A stretch of DNA of 40,597 nt from Vibrio mexicanus. Its GTDB lineage: Bacteria; Pseudomonadota; Gammaproteobacteria; Enterobacterales; Vibrionaceae. Positions 19,667 through 28,988 of the stretch are shown here, piece after piece (position 1 is the first letter of the stretch; each line of letters begins with the position of its first letter). The translations under genes were made by a program, and so were the position numbers. Under the pieces are notes generated by a model. It was not told the DNA's origin. It saw only the letters and a program-made list of their open reading frames with translations, and searched no databases. The DNA lies in the NCBI RefSeq assembly GCF_001012815.1, contig NZ_JYJP01000053.1, positions 1 through 40,597 on the forward strand, read 5' to 3'.

Positions 19667-21617
19667 ATGAGTGAAGCCCACGTTTATCCGGTAAAAGAAA
19701 ATATTAAAGCAACGACCCATGCGGATAATGACACTTACCTATCCATGTACCAACAATCTGTTTCTGATCCAGAAGGTTTCTGGGCAGAGCACGGTAAGAT
19801 CGTTGATTGGATCAAACCGTTTACTCAAGTAAAAAGCACTTCTTTTGACACTGGCCACGTAGACATTCGCTGGTTCGAAGATGGCACACTTAACGTGTCA
19901 GCTAACTGTATCGACCGTCACCTTGCTGAGCGTGGCGATGAAGTCGCTATCATCTGGGAAGGCGACGATCCTGCAGACGACAAAACATTAACCTTTAACG
20001 AGCTGCACAAAGAAGTGTGTCTTTTCTCTAACGCGCTAAAAGAGCAAGGCGTTAAGAAAGGCGACGTTGTGTGTCTATACATGCCGATGGTACCTGAAGC
20101 TGCCGTTGCAATGCTGGCTTGTACACGTATTGGCGCTGTCCATACGGTGGTATTTGGTGGATTCTCTCCAGAAGCACTATCGGGTCGTATCATCGATTCA
20201 GATTCAAAAATCGTTGTGACTGCTGACGAAGGGGTTCGCGGTGGCCGCTCAGTTCCTCTTAAAAAGAACGTTGATGAAGCACTGACGAATCCAGAAGTGA
20301 AGACCATCGAAAAAGTGATCGTATTCAAACGCACTGGCGGTGATATCGATTGGCACGAGCATCGCGACGTTTGGTGGCATGAAGCAACGGCGAACGTGTC
20401 TGCAGACTGTCCACCGGAAGAGATGAAAGCAGAAGATCCACTATTCATTCTGTATACGTCTGGCTCAACCGGTAAACCAAAAGGTGTTCTACACACCACA
20501 GGTGGTTACCTTGTTTACGCAACCATGACCTTCAAGTACGTATTCGATTACCAAGAAGGTGAAACCTTCTGGTGTACCGCTGATGTGGGTTGGATTACTG
20601 GTCACACTTACCTAATCTACGGTCCACTGGCAAACGGCGCGAAAACCATCCTATTTGAAGGTGTGCCAAACTATCCGAATACAAGCCGTATGAGTGAAGT
20701 GGTCGACAAGCACCAAGTTAACATTCTTTATACTGCTCCAACCGCTATTCGAGCACTGATGGCAAAAGGCACAGAAGCTGTAGACGGCACAAGCCGATCG
20801 AGCCTGCGTGTAATGGGTTCGGTCGGTGAGCCAATCAACCCAGAAGCTTGGGAGTGGTACTACAAGACCATCGGTAACGAGAAGTCACCTATCGTGGATA
20901 CTTGGTGGCAGACAGAAACTGGTGGTATCTTGATTGCTCCACTACCAGGTGCGACAGATCTAAAACCTGGCTCAGCAACGCGCCCATTCTTCGGTGTTCA
21001 ACCTGCGCTGGTTGATAACATGGGTAACATCATCGAAGAAACAGCAGCAGAGGTAACCTTGTTATTCTCGATTCATGCCAGGCCAAATGCGTACCGTTTA
21101 CGGCGACCACGAGCGTTTCGAGCAGACTTACTTCTCAACGTTTAAAGGCATGTACTTCACCAGTGACGGTGCTCGTCGCGACGAAGATGGCTACTACTGG
21201 ATCACAGGTCGTGTCGATGACGTACTGAACGTGTCAGGCCACCGTATGGGTACTGCAGAAGTCGAGTCAGCACTGGTTGCTCACCATAAGATTGCAGAAG
21301 CTGCGATTGTGGGTATTCCACACGACATCAAAGGCCAAGCAATTTATGCCTACATCACGCTCAATGATGGCGAGTTCCCATCAGCAGAACTGCATAAAGA
21401 GGTGAAAGACTGGGTTCGTAAAGAGATTGGCCCAATCGCAACGCCAGATGTCCTGCACTGGACAGACTCACTACCGAAGACACGCTCAGGCAAGATCATG
21501 CGCCGTATCCTACGTAAGATCGCAACGGGTGATACCAGTAACCTAGGTGATACTTCAACACTTGCCGATCCAAGCGTTGTTGATAAGCTGATTGCAGAGA
21601 AAGCTGAACTGGCTTAA
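19667..21617 (+). CDS. acs: acetyl-CoA synthetase (two frameshifts)
   Basis: Acs activates acetate with ATP and CoA to acetyl-CoA through acetyl-AMP, the high-affinity route for acetate use. The adenylate-forming motif [11 protein letters not shown] is present (around residue 265), with the [10 protein letters not shown] and [17 protein letters not shown] blocks. The C-terminal [11 protein letters not shown] carries the lysine that is acetylated in Salmonella Acs. The frame breaks at 21052 and 21077 (a G apparently lost each time); between them the reading is [12 protein letters not shown]. Repaired length is about 650 residues, as in E. coli (652). Start ATG 19667 follows AAGGAGAG; an in-frame extension to 19520 has no such site. 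Expected to be under CrbS/CrbR control. Confidence 0.95.
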
Positions 21618-21643
21618 TACCACCAGCAAAACTCAATATTTCA

Positions 21644-21673
21644 AAGGCCTAGCGTAATGCTAGGCCTTTTTCT
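21644..21673 (+). terminator. Rho-independent terminator after acs
   Basis: AAAGGCCTAGC and its complement form an 11-bp stem with a short GTAAT-type loop and a TTTTTCTTT tail. Confidence 0.88.
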
Positions 21674-21992
21674 TTCCCCACTCAGTTCCTACCAAGCTAA
21701 CTTCTACGGTGACTTTAACTAGCGTTTGCTCACCAACAGTGAAAAGCGCAGCGTACGTCTCAAATTAACCACTATTAATATATGGTTACTCTTAATAGTG
21801 TTACCTCGGTTACAAAAATGCTCGACTACAATAGGAGATTAGACCAGTAAATTGCTGCTAAATGCGCTGAATTAGCTATAATCTTGGGCAATTTGCTAAT
21901 TTTGACTCACTTTCTACAAAAAGAGGATGATAAAAAGGCAAGATTATGGGAGTGTTTAGATTCTTTTCACGATACAGGAAGATAACTGCACA
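21674..21992 (+). promoter_or_regulatory. aroQ-accBC promoter region
   Basis: This 319-base gap carries a perfect 9-bp inverted repeat, CACTATTAA (21770-21778) and TTAATAGTG (21792-21800), with a 13-base spacer. A likely sigma-70 promoter is TTGCTG (21852-21857) and TATAAT (21877-21882), spacing 19, leaving a leader of about 100 bases before aroQ. No open reading frame is present. The repeat sits about 50 bases upstream of the -35, a suitable position for an activator or for repression by looping. Confidence 0.5.
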
Positions 21993-22442
21993 ATGTCAGC
22001 AAAGTCACGCATTCTAGTCCTAAATGGACCAAATCTTAACCTGTTAGGGTTAAGGGAGCCTGCCCATTATGGGTCTTTGTCGCTCAAGCAGATTGTTGAA
22101 AACCTTATCAAACAGGCGGCAGAGCTGAATGTTGAATTAGAACATCTGCAGTCCAATCGCGAGTATGAGCTCATTGAAGCCATACATGCAGCGCATGAAA
22201 AAATCGACTTCATAATCATTAACCCAGCAGCGTTTACTCACACCAGTGTTGCACTGCGTGACGCGCTACTTGGCGTTAACATCCCATTTATTGAGGTGCA
22301 CCTATCCAATGTGCATGCTCGCGAACCTTTCCGTCACCACTCCTACCTGTCTGATAAAGCACAAGGTGTGATTTGTGGTTTAGGCGCACAAGGCTATAAA
22401 TTCGCTCTGTCGGCAGCCGTTAAACAACTGCAGGCAAAGTAA
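21993..22442 (+). CDS. aroQ: type II 3-dehydroquinate dehydratase
   Basis: This enzyme converts 3-dehydroquinate to 3-dehydroshikimate in the shikimate pathway. It is a small dodecameric enzyme of 149 residues, usual for the type II family. [13 protein letters not shown], the active-site loop Tyr in [32 protein letters not shown] and GLGAQGY are all present. It is the first gene of aroQ-accB-accC, an order common in gammaproteobacteria. AGGAAGATAACTGCACA precedes the ATG. Confidence 0.96.
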   Translation: MSAKSRILVLNGPNLNLLGLREPAHYGSLSLKQIVENLIKQAAELNVELEHLQSNREYELIEAIHAAHEKIDFIIINPAAFTHTSVALRDALLGVNIPFIEVHLSNVHAREPFRHHSYLSDKAQGVICGLGAQGYKFALSAAVKQLQAK

Positions 22443-22447
22443 CGCTA

Positions 22448-22489
22448 TTACTTTAAAGTAACGAAACACTCTACAGCCAAATAAGCTGT
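22448..22489 (+). promoter_or_regulatory. palindrome and hairpin in the aroQ-accB gap
   Basis: The 77-base gap begins with a perfect 14-bp palindrome, TTACTTTAAAGTAA (22448-22461), followed by a small ACAGC/GCTGT hairpin (22473-22489). There is no T tract, so they are not a terminator. They could bind a regulator of accBC or affect mRNA processing. Confidence 0.35.
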
Positions 22490-22519
22490 CTTATTTCACA
22501 AGAGAAAGAGAATCAAAAC

Positions 22520-22981
22520 ATGGATATCCGTAAAATCAAAAAGCTGATCGAGTTAGTTGAAGAGTCTGGCATTGCTGAGCTAGAAATCTCTGAAGGTGAA
22601 GAGTCAGTACGCATCAGCCGCAGCGGCACAGCTGCACCGGTAGCACCTGTTCAATACGCAGCGGCACCTGCTCCAGCAGCAGCGCCAGCTCCTGCGGCGG
22701 CACCAGCAGCAGCTCCGGCAGCGGAAGAAGCGGCACCAGCAGTTTCTGGTCACCAAGTTCTTTCTCCAATGGTTGGTACTTTCTACAGCGCACCAAGCCC
22801 AGATGCGAAGCCATTCGTAAAAGTAGGCCAGAAAGTTAGCGCTGGCGATACACTATGTATCGTTGAAGCGATGAAGATGATGAACCAAATCGAAGCTGAC
22901 AAGTCAGGCGTTGTTACAGCTATCCTAGTAGAAGATGGCCAACCAGTTGAGTTCGACCAGCCACTTGTTGTAATCGAATAA
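22520..22981 (+). CDS. accB: acetyl-CoA carboxylase biotin carboxyl carrier protein
   Basis: This is the BCCP subunit of acetyl-CoA carboxylase, which makes malonyl-CoA for fatty acids. It has 153 residues: an N-terminal segment for contact with AccC (1-35), a Pro/Ala-rich flexible linker (about 37-74), and a biotinyl domain with the EAMKM site where K119 is biotinylated. The extra thumb typical of bacterial BCCP is present ([11 protein letters not shown]). AGAAAGAGAA precedes the ATG. accC starts 13 bases after the stop, so translation is probably coupled. Confidence 0.97.
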   Translation: MDIRKIKKLIELVEESGIAELEISEGEESVRISRSGTAAPVAPVQYAAAPAPAAAPAPAAAPAAAPAAEEAAPAVSGHQVLSPMVGTFYSAPSPDAKPFVKVGQKVSAGDTLCIVEAMKMMNQIEADKSGVVTAILVEDGQPVEFDQPLVVIE

Positions 22982-22994
22982 TAGAGGCTCTCTC

Positions 22995-24338
22995 ATGCTA
23001 GATAAATTAGTCATCGCGAACCGAGGTGAAATTGCACTTCGTATCCTTCGCGCATGTAAAGAACTCGGAATTAAGACGGTTGCGGTTCACTCAACCGCTG
23101 ACCGCGATCTTAAGCACGTACTATTAGCCGATGAAGCTATTTGTATCGGTCCTGCTCGTGGTATCGATAGCTACCTAAACATTCCTCGCATTATTTCTGC
23201 TGCAGAAGTAACGGGCGCGGTAGCGATTCACCCAGGTTACGGTTTCCTATCTGAAAACGCTGACTTTGCTGAGCAAGTTGAGCGCAGCGGTTTCATCTTT
23301 GTTGGCCCGAAAGCAGAAACAATCCGCATGATGGGTGACAAAGTTTCAGCTATCAATGCAATGAAGAAAGCGGGCGTTCCTTGTGTACCAGGTTCTGATG
23401 GTCCACTGGACGACGATGAACAGAAGAACAAAGCGCACGCGAAGCGTATCGGCTACCCAGTTATCATCAAAGCATCAGGTGGTGGCGGCGGTCGTGGTAT
23501 GCGTGTGGTTCGCTCTGAAGCTGAACTGGTTGAAGCTATCGCCATGACTCGCGCAGAAGCAAAAGCGGCATTCAACAACGACATGGTTTACATGGAGAAA
23601 TTCCTAGAAAACCCACGTCACGTAGAAGTTCAAGTGATTGCTGACGGACAAGGCAATGCTATCCACCTAGGTGAGCGCGACTGTTCTATGCAGCGTCGTC
23701 ACCAGAAGGTTGTGGAAGAAGCACCGGCTCCAGGTATCACTGAAGAGATGCGTAAGTACATCGGTGAACGCTGTACTCGAGCATGTATCGAGATTGGTTA
23801 CCGCGGCGCAGGTACGTTCGAATTCCTATACGAAAACGGCGAGTTCTACTTCATCGAAATGAACACGCGTATTCAGGTTGAGCACCCTGTGACTGAAATG
23901 GTGACTGGCGTTGACCTAATCAAAGAGCAGCTTCGTGTTGCTGCAGGTCAGCCTCTGTCTTACACGCAAGACCAAATCAAGATCCGTGGCCACGCTATCG
24001 AATGTCGTATTAACGCAGAAGACCCTGAGCGCTTCCTACCTTCACCGGGTAAGATCGAACGTTTCCACGCGCCAGGCGGCATGGGCGTTCGTTGGGAATC
24101 TCACATCTATACAGGCTACACAGTGCCACCACACTACGATTCAATGGTTGGTAAGCTGATCACTTTCGGTGAAAGCCGCGACGTAGCCATCGCTCGTATG
24201 AAAAACGCGCTAGGCGAAATGATTGTAGAAGGCATCAAGACTAACGTTTCTCTTCAAGAGAGCATTATGAATGATGAGAACTTCCAGCACGGTGGTGCGA
24301 ACATCCACTACCTTGAGAAAAAGCTAGGTCTTCAATAA
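22995..24338 (+). CDS. accC: acetyl-CoA carboxylase biotin carboxylase subunit
   Basis: AccC carboxylates biotin on AccB with ATP and bicarbonate. 447 residues, intact, the usual length. N-terminal [20 protein letters not shown], the ATP-grasp glycine loop [12 protein letters not shown] (about 159-170), the [15 protein letters not shown] block, and the [14 protein letters not shown] catalytic region are all clear. It ends the aroQ-accB-accC operon at a terminator (24362). Confidence 0.97.
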   Translation: MLDKLVIANRGEIALRILRACKELGIKTVAVHSTADRDLKHVLLADEAICIGPARGIDSYLNIPRIISAAEVTGAVAIHPGYGFLSENADFAEQVERSGFIFVGPKAETIRMMGDKVSAINAMKKAGVPCVPGSDGPLDDDEQKNKAHAKRIGYPVIIKASGGGGGRGMRVVRSEAELVEAIAMTRAEAKAAFNNDMVYMEKFLENPRHVEVQVIADGQGNAIHLGERDCSMQRRHQKVVEEAPAPGITEEMRKYIGERCTRACIEIGYRGAGTFEFLYENGEFYFIEMNTRIQVEHPVTEMVTGVDLIKEQLRVAAGQPLSYTQDQIKIRGHAIECRINAEDPERFLPSPGKIERFHAPGGMGVRWESHIYTGYTVPPHYDSMVGKLITFGESRDVAIARMKNALGEMIVEGIKTNVSLQESIMNDENFQHGGANIHYLEKKLGLQ

Positions 24339-24361
24339 GAGAACCTGTTTCTTTTACTTTC

Positions 24362-24389
24362 AAAATGCTCACTTCGGTGAGCATTTTTG
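24362..24389 (+). terminator. Rho-independent terminator after accC
   Basis: AAAATGCTCAC/GTGAGCATTTT stem with a TTCG loop, then T residues. Confidence 0.9.
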
Positions 24390-24478
24390 TTTTTGGTTAA
24401 AAGTTAAGCTCAAAGTCGCAAGCAACTTCTGCTACACTTTGCGCCAAATCACATAACCCTAATTAAGAGCAGATACTC

Positions 24479-25366
24479 ATGCCTTGGATTCAAATCAAAC
24501 TCAACGCAACCAATGCTAATGCAGAGCAAATTGGTGACATGCTTATGGAAGAGACAGGTGCTCTGTCTATCACCTTCCTAGATGCCCATGACACGCCTGT
24601 ATTCGAGCCTCTTCCGGGAGAGACTCGCCTTTGGGGTGATACTGATATTCTCGCACTGTACGACGCAGAGGCGGACACTGGCTTTATTCTAGAGCAAATC
24701 AAACTCAGCAATCTGCTGAGCGCAGATTTTGCTTACAAGGTCGAGCAACTTGAAGACAAAGACTGGGAACGCGAGTGGATGGATAACTTCCACCCAATGA
24801 AGTTCGGTAAAAGATTGTGGATCTGCCCTAGCTGGCGTGAAGTGCCAGAGCCAGACGCCGTCAATGTCATGCTGGATCCTGGTCTTGCCTTTGGTACTGG
24901 CACCCACCCAACGACCGCACTTTGCCTAGAGTGGCTAGAAGGCCTCGATCTTAGCGGTAAAACCGTTATCGACTTCGGTTGTGGTTCAGGCATTCTAGCG
25001 ATCGCCGCGATCAAACTTGGCGCAGAGAAAGTCATCGGGATCGACATTGATCCTCAAGCTCTACTCGCTTCGAAAGATAACGCTGAGCGCAATGGCGTTG
25101 CAGAGCAGCTTGAAGTATTCCTGCCACAAGACCAACCAGAAGGCCTAATCGCTGACGTGGTTGTGGCGAACATCTTAGCGGGCCCACTGCGCGACCTATC
25201 GGGCATCATTAAAGGTCTTGTTAAGCCAAATGGTGTACTGGCGATGTCTGGTGTTCTTGACACTCAAGCTGAAGATGTTGCGAATTACTACCGTGATGAG
25301 ATGCATATTGAGCCGATTAAAGAGCTTAATGAGTGGTGTCGCATCTCAGGACAAAAGCAAGACTAG
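24479..25366 (+). CDS. prmA: ribosomal protein L11 methyltransferase
   Basis: PrmA trimethylates ribosomal protein L11 using S-adenosylmethionine. 295 residues. An N-terminal L11-recognition domain (1-60, [12 protein letters not shown]) precedes a class I methyltransferase domain with FGTGTHPTT and the SAM-binding motif [20 protein letters not shown] (about 162-181), then [10 protein letters not shown]. It has its own promoter space after the accC terminator. In vibrios it commonly lies between accC and dusB. Confidence 0.96.
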   Translation: MPWIQIKLNATNANAEQIGDMLMEETGALSITFLDAHDTPVFEPLPGETRLWGDTDILALYDAEADTGFILEQIKLSNLLSADFAYKVEQLEDKDWEREWMDNFHPMKFGKRLWICPSWREVPEPDAVNVMLDPGLAFGTGTHPTTALCLEWLEGLDLSGKTVIDFGCGSGILAIAAIKLGAEKVIGIDIDPQALLASKDNAERNGVAEQLEVFLPQDQPEGLIADVVVANILAGPLRDLSGIIKGLVKPNGVLAMSGVLDTQAEDVANYYRDEMHIEPIKELNEWCRISGQKQD

Positions 25367-25441
25367 CAAAGACTTAGCGCGCTAATTGATTGATTTTTAA
25401 TCATTTCACAAAAACAAATTGTAAATGCTCAAATATTAGTC

Positions 25442-25470
25442 TTTTCACGCAGCAAAAAAATGCGTAAAAT
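25442..25470 (+). promoter_or_regulatory. dusB-fis promoter
   Basis: TTTTCA (25442-25447) and TAAAAT (25465-25470) have a 17-base spacer and are followed by GCGCGCCC, a GC-rich discriminator like that of the E. coli fis promoter, which makes it responsive to ppGpp and growth rate. The match to the E. coli discriminator is from memory. Confidence 0.65.
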
Positions 25471-25506
25471 GCGCGCCCTTGCTAGTACATAAGCTGTGAA
25501 GACGTT

Positions 25507-26474
25507 TTGAAAATCGGAAACTACCAACTTAAGAACAATCTCATCGTTGCGCCCATGGCTGGTGTTACCGATAGACCATTTCGCGAGTTGTGTCTTCGAT
25601 ATGGTGCGGGAATGGCCGTCAGTGAAATGATGTCGTCGAACCCAAAAACCTGGAATACGTCCAAATCTAAACAACGCATGGTACATGAAGGCGAATCGGG
25701 CATTCGCTCTGTACAGATTGCAGGTTCGGATCCACAGCTTATGGCTGAAGCTGCTCAATTCAATGTTGCAAACGGTGCGCAAATCATCGATATCAACATG
25801 GGTTGCCCAGCTAAGAAAGTGAACAAGAAACTGGCTGGCTCTGCACTGCTTCAATACCCAGAAATCATCAAAGATATTCTGACCGCGGTAGTGAATGCAG
25901 TCGATGTCCCTGTGACATTGAAGACTCGAACTGGCTGGGACACAGAAAACAAAAACTGTGTTTACATCGCTAAACTCGCCGAAGACTGCGGCATACAGGC
26001 ACTTGCTCTACACGGTAGAACCAAAGCTTGCATGTACAAAGGAGAGGCAGAATACGACAGCATTAAAGCGGTAAAACAAGCGATCTCTATTCCGGTTATT
26101 GCTAATGGTGATATCGATAGCCCAGAGAAAGCGAAATATGTACTGGATTACACCGGTGCAGACGCTTTGATGATTGGACGCCCCGCCCAAGGTCGTCCTT
26201 GGATTTTCCAGGAAATCCAACACTATTTGGAAAACGGCACCACAATGGATGAGCTTCCTTACCAGGAAGTGAAAGACATTTTGCTTGGTCATGTTGACGC
26301 ACTCCATCATTTCTATGGGGAGTTCTTAGGGCCACGAATCGCGCGAAAGCACGTGGTTGGTATCTAAAAGAGCATGAGCAAGCGAGTGAGTTTCGCCGTA
26401 CCTTTAACGCCATCGAGACAGCACCGCTGCAACTTGAAGCGTTGAACGGTTATTTTGAAAACGTTGCATCATAA
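25507..26474 (+). CDS. dusB: tRNA-dihydrouridine synthase B (frameshift)
   Basis: This is an FMN- and NADPH-dependent enzyme reducing uridine in the tRNA D-loop. The TIM-barrel part has [25 protein letters not shown] with the catalytic Cys, [11 protein letters not shown] and [18 protein letters not shown]. The start is TTG 25507 (read as KIGNYQL after Met), as the alignment with MRIGQYQL of E. coli demands. The frame is broken at 26355, where GGG appears as GG; restored, it reads [18 protein letters not shown] and ends ENVAS at 26474. Repaired length is about 322 residues (321 in E. coli). It forms the conserved dusB-fis operon. Confidence 0.94.
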
Positions 26475-26499
26475 TATTAAGAGAAGAGCTAGACCGAAT

Positions 26500-26796
26500 A
26501 TGTTCGAACAAAATCTGACTTCAGAAGCTTTAACAGTAACTACAGTAACTTCACAAGACCAAATCACGCAGAAGCCATTGCGTGACTCCGTTAAAGCATC
26601 TCTTAAAAACTACTTGGCTCAATTAAACGGCCAAGAAGTAACAGAACTATATGAGCTAGTTCTAGCTGAAGTTGAACAGCCACTACTAGACACCATCATG
26701 CAGTACACTCGCGGTAACCAAACTCGCGCAGCAACTATGATGGGTATCAACCGCGGTACTCTTCGCAAGAAGCTTAAAAAATACGGCATGAACTAA
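26500..26796 (+). CDS. fis: DNA-binding protein Fis
   Basis: Fis is a nucleoid protein and growth-phase regulator of rRNA and many other promoters. 98 residues, exactly the E. coli length. N-terminal beta-hairpin arm and dimer helices, then the C-terminal helix-turn-helix ([24 protein letters not shown]). ATG 26500 (MFEQNLTSE) is the start; an in-frame ATG at 26455 lies inside dusB. It is 25 bases after dusB and followed by a strong terminator. Confidence 0.97.
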   Translation: MFEQNLTSEALTVTTVTSQDQITQKPLRDSVKASLKNYLAQLNGQEVTELYELVLAEVEQPLLDTIMQYTRGNQTRAATMMGINRGTLRKKLKKYGMN

Positions 26797-26820
26797 TCAA
26801 AGTTCACCATTAAAAATTTG

Positions 26821-26853
26821 AAACCGCGTGCCTTTATGCACGCGGTTTTTTTT
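26821..26853. terminator. terminator of dusB-fis (overlaps end of converging gene)
   Basis: AACCGCGTGC/GCACGCGGTT stem, 6-base loop and eight T. The loop contains the stop codon of the converging tandem-HTH regulator, so the hairpin serves fis and is translated in the other gene. Confidence 0.92.
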
Positions 26854-27718
26854 CATCTTTATTTAAACCTGCATGTTGCTCTAATTCCTGGGACAACTGC
26901 TTCTCGACCAAACTTGTCGCAACAGAGTTAAACAACTGGATTAGGTTTTCCCTTTGCTGGTTACTGGCCGCTTTCAGTGCAGGAAGCAAAGCATTCAACC
27001 TTTGGTGTCTGCGCCGATTGAACTTAGCGAAATCCGAACTCCCAGTTTCGGCCCATTGACTGCGTAACTGGAACACAGCGTGCGTCTTGGCAAAAAAGGT
27101 AAACGGAATTCTTGGGCTATTGCTCTTTTTTTCATACTGTCGATAAGTAGCGTCAGAAATGTCTAACAACTCTGATGCTTTTTCTTGTGAAAGTTGCAAA
27201 TGTTGTCGAATCAGCTTCATGTTCTGCGCGACTCGAACATAGTAGTGAGAATCAATATCTACAAGGGCTTGTCTGATGTTAGGGCTCGGCTCATCTTCAA
27301 TGATGTCATCAGGGTCGAGACCAACCATCTCATAGCTTAACAGCAGTAATGAGCGAAAGGCCGTATCACTGGCATGAGAAACCGTACAGTAATAAGGTGC
27401 GCTATCCCAACAGGCGTTGTAATCCATTAAATACGGTGCAAATTGAGTGTCGAGTAACAGCAAAACGCTTGGTGCTCCTGTAATAATCGACCACCTCGCA
27501 ACCGCATGCATTTTTACTATTTCAGACCCTTTCTCGTATTTTCGGTACTGAGCTAAAGATACACCGAAAGCACTCGCCATCCACTGCTGCTTCATCCCCG
27601 TCGCCTTTCGATATCGAACTAAGTTAGCCCCCAACTGGTGACCCACTTTGGAAATGTCAAAATTCAATTTTGTTGGTGGCGAAAGCGTTGTGACTTTTTC
27701 AAAGCAAAAATAATCCAA
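26834..27718 (-). CDS. regulator with two XRE-type helix-turn-helix domains
   Basis: A cytoplasmic protein of 294 residues. HTH 1 spans about 30-85 (GMKQQWMASAFGVSLAQYRKYEKG) and HTH 2 about 160-215 (LSQEKASELLDISDATYRQYEKK). The two share the pattern Y-R-x-Y-E-K, suggesting an internal duplication. The 85-155 region is hydrophobic and Tyr-rich (YNACWDSAPYYCTV) and might bind a ligand or form a dimer. The start is TTG 27718, with AAGGA eight bases upstream. It is divergent from a dioxygenase-MATE operon that it probably controls. Codon use (AGA, many A/T third positions) differs from the neighbouring core genes, suggesting acquisition. Confidence 0.8.
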   Translation of the reverse strand: MDYFCFEKVTTLSPPTKLNFDISKVGHQLGANLVRYRKATGMKQQWMASAFGVSLAQYRKYEKGSEIVKMHAVARWSIITGAPSVLLLLDTQFAPYLMDYNACWDSAPYYCTVSHASDTAFRSLLLLSYEMVGLDPDDIIEDEPSPNIRQALVDIDSHYYVRVAQNMKLIRQHLQLSQEKASELLDISDATYRQYEKKSNSPRIPFTFFAKTHAVFQLRSQWAETGSSDFAKFNRRRHQRLNALLPALKAASNQQRENLIQLFNSVATSLVEKQLSQELEQHAGLNKDEKKPRA

Positions 27719-27997
27719 TGTGAGAGTCCTTAGTTAACTTCTTCGAATAAAGGAGACTAGGCAGGGTCCGAAAGCCCGCTCATTTCTATATAAAGTGGTC
27801 CCGCATGGCAAAGCATAAGCCTTGAGCTTGCGGCGAAACTCTCACCCACCACACCTTAAGTGAAGAGTGTTACGTAAAAAACCGAGCACATTTCAATTCA
27901 AAAACGACTAGGTTTCTGCCTGTTCTCCGACCTCAGTGGGGATTAGGATCTTGCGAGATTTAAATAATAACAACGTCAGTAAACTAGGTTTATATAA
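27719..27997. promoter_or_regulatory. divergent regulatory gap with structured-RNA potential
   Basis: The 279-base gap has an 8-bp inverted repeat, GTGAGAGT (27720-27727) and ACTCTCAC (27838-27845), enclosing about 110 bases. Inside are a CCGCA/TGCGG stem (around 27801 and 27830) that encloses a GGC/GCC stem, and a GGG/CCC hairpin with a bulged A (around 27762-27779). On the minus strand the second arm sits between the AAGGA site and the TTG of the HTH gene. It could therefore be a leader RNA or an operator pair. I do not recognise a known riboswitch. Confidence 0.4.
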
Positions 27998-28948
27998 ATG
28001 GAACTTTCTTTCGAACAAGCCCAAAACATCCAATCAATCATCGATTACCCTCTCGAAACGAACACCGGCATGGTCGATGACTTAACTGCACAGCAAAAAC
28101 AGTTTCTCGAAGACAATGGCTATGTCGTAATTGAGAATGTTATTGATCCGCAGCAGTGTTCGAATTCGATTCAAGCCATATGCGACTTTTTAGAGGTTTC
28201 GCTGTCTGACCCGTCAACTTGGTACAAAGACAAACCTCTAAACTCGATAGGTTTAGTCCCTCTCCATCAGCATCCAGCGTTCTGGGATGTACGCCAAAAC
28301 CCAAAGCTTTATTCAGCGTTTTCACGTTTACTCGATGAGACCAACCTTTGGGTTACGATGGATAGAGCCTCTTTCCGCCCACCATGTCGCTATGACTTAC
28401 CTACATATGGAAATGACGAGAACCCTATCCACTGGGACTACGACTTTCGCAAAAAATCTCAAAGCCTCTATCAAGGTCTGATCTACCTTTCTGATACTAA
28501 TAAACAGCAAGGTGCCTTCTCATGCGTTCCAAGTGTTTACCAACAAATCAAAGCAGGAACGTTCGAGCATATGGATAGCCTTGATCAATTCCATTCCAAA
28601 GGCCTGTTTCTTAAAGATGTTATGCCCTTCTCTAAAGACGATATTGTAGCGGTTGACGCCCCTGCTGGAAGTCTCATCGTTTGGGATGCGAGATTGCCTC
28701 ACGGATGTGTCAGCAATCATTACCATCAACCTCGATTCGTTCAATTCGTTAGCATGTTCAAAGCAGAGGACCAAGAATCAGTGCCAGTAGAAATCATTCA
28801 AGATAGACATGAACGAGTCGAGTGTTTCCAAACCATGAGAGCGCCTGAGTGTCATCGAAACCTCAGAGGTCAAGTCGATCCAGAGCCTTACGATCAGCCA
28901 AAGCTTACTGCACTTGGACGTAAGCTCGTCGGCATTAACTCTTGGTAA
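27998..28948 (+). CDS. phytanoyl-CoA dioxygenase (PhyH) family protein
   Basis: This is a non-heme iron, 2-oxoglutarate-dependent oxygenase of 316 residues. The iron triad is visible: H145 and D147 in NPIHWDYDF, and H235 in LPHGC. R246 (11 residues after the distal His) fits the 2-oxoglutarate salt bridge. The jelly-roll core spans about 30-255. Family members hydroxylate small molecules such as ectoine, phytanoyl-CoA and many secondary metabolites, so the substrate cannot be given. The ribosome binding region is weak (TAGG). The stop is 40 bases before the MATE gene. The pairing with an exporter suggests hydroxylation of a small molecule that is then exported or detoxified; this is inference. 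Confidence 0.82.
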   Translation: MELSFEQAQNIQSIIDYPLETNTGMVDDLTAQQKQFLEDNGYVVIENVIDPQQCSNSIQAICDFLEVSLSDPSTWYKDKPLNSIGLVPLHQHPAFWDVRQNPKLYSAFSRLLDETNLWVTMDRASFRPPCRYDLPTYGNDENPIHWDYDFRKKSQSLYQGLIYLSDTNKQQGAFSCVPSVYQQIKAGTFEHMDSLDQFHSKGLFLKDVMPFSKDDIVAVDAPAGSLIVWDARLPHGCVSNHYHQPRFVQFVSMFKAEDQESVPVEIIQDRHERVECFQTMRAPECHRNLRGQVDPEPYDQPKLTALGRKLVGINSW

Positions 28949-28988
28949 ACAGCACGAAAATGAAAAGTAAATCTCACAGGAAGAAGCC

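Noticed and set aside
26455..26499. Longer Fis
   Set aside because: It overlaps the repaired end of dusB, and Fis is 98 residues in the family.
27741..27860. Glycine or guanidine riboswitch
   Set aside because: Short matches such as AAACTCTCA and GGTCCGA occur, but the full consensus and order of stems are missing.
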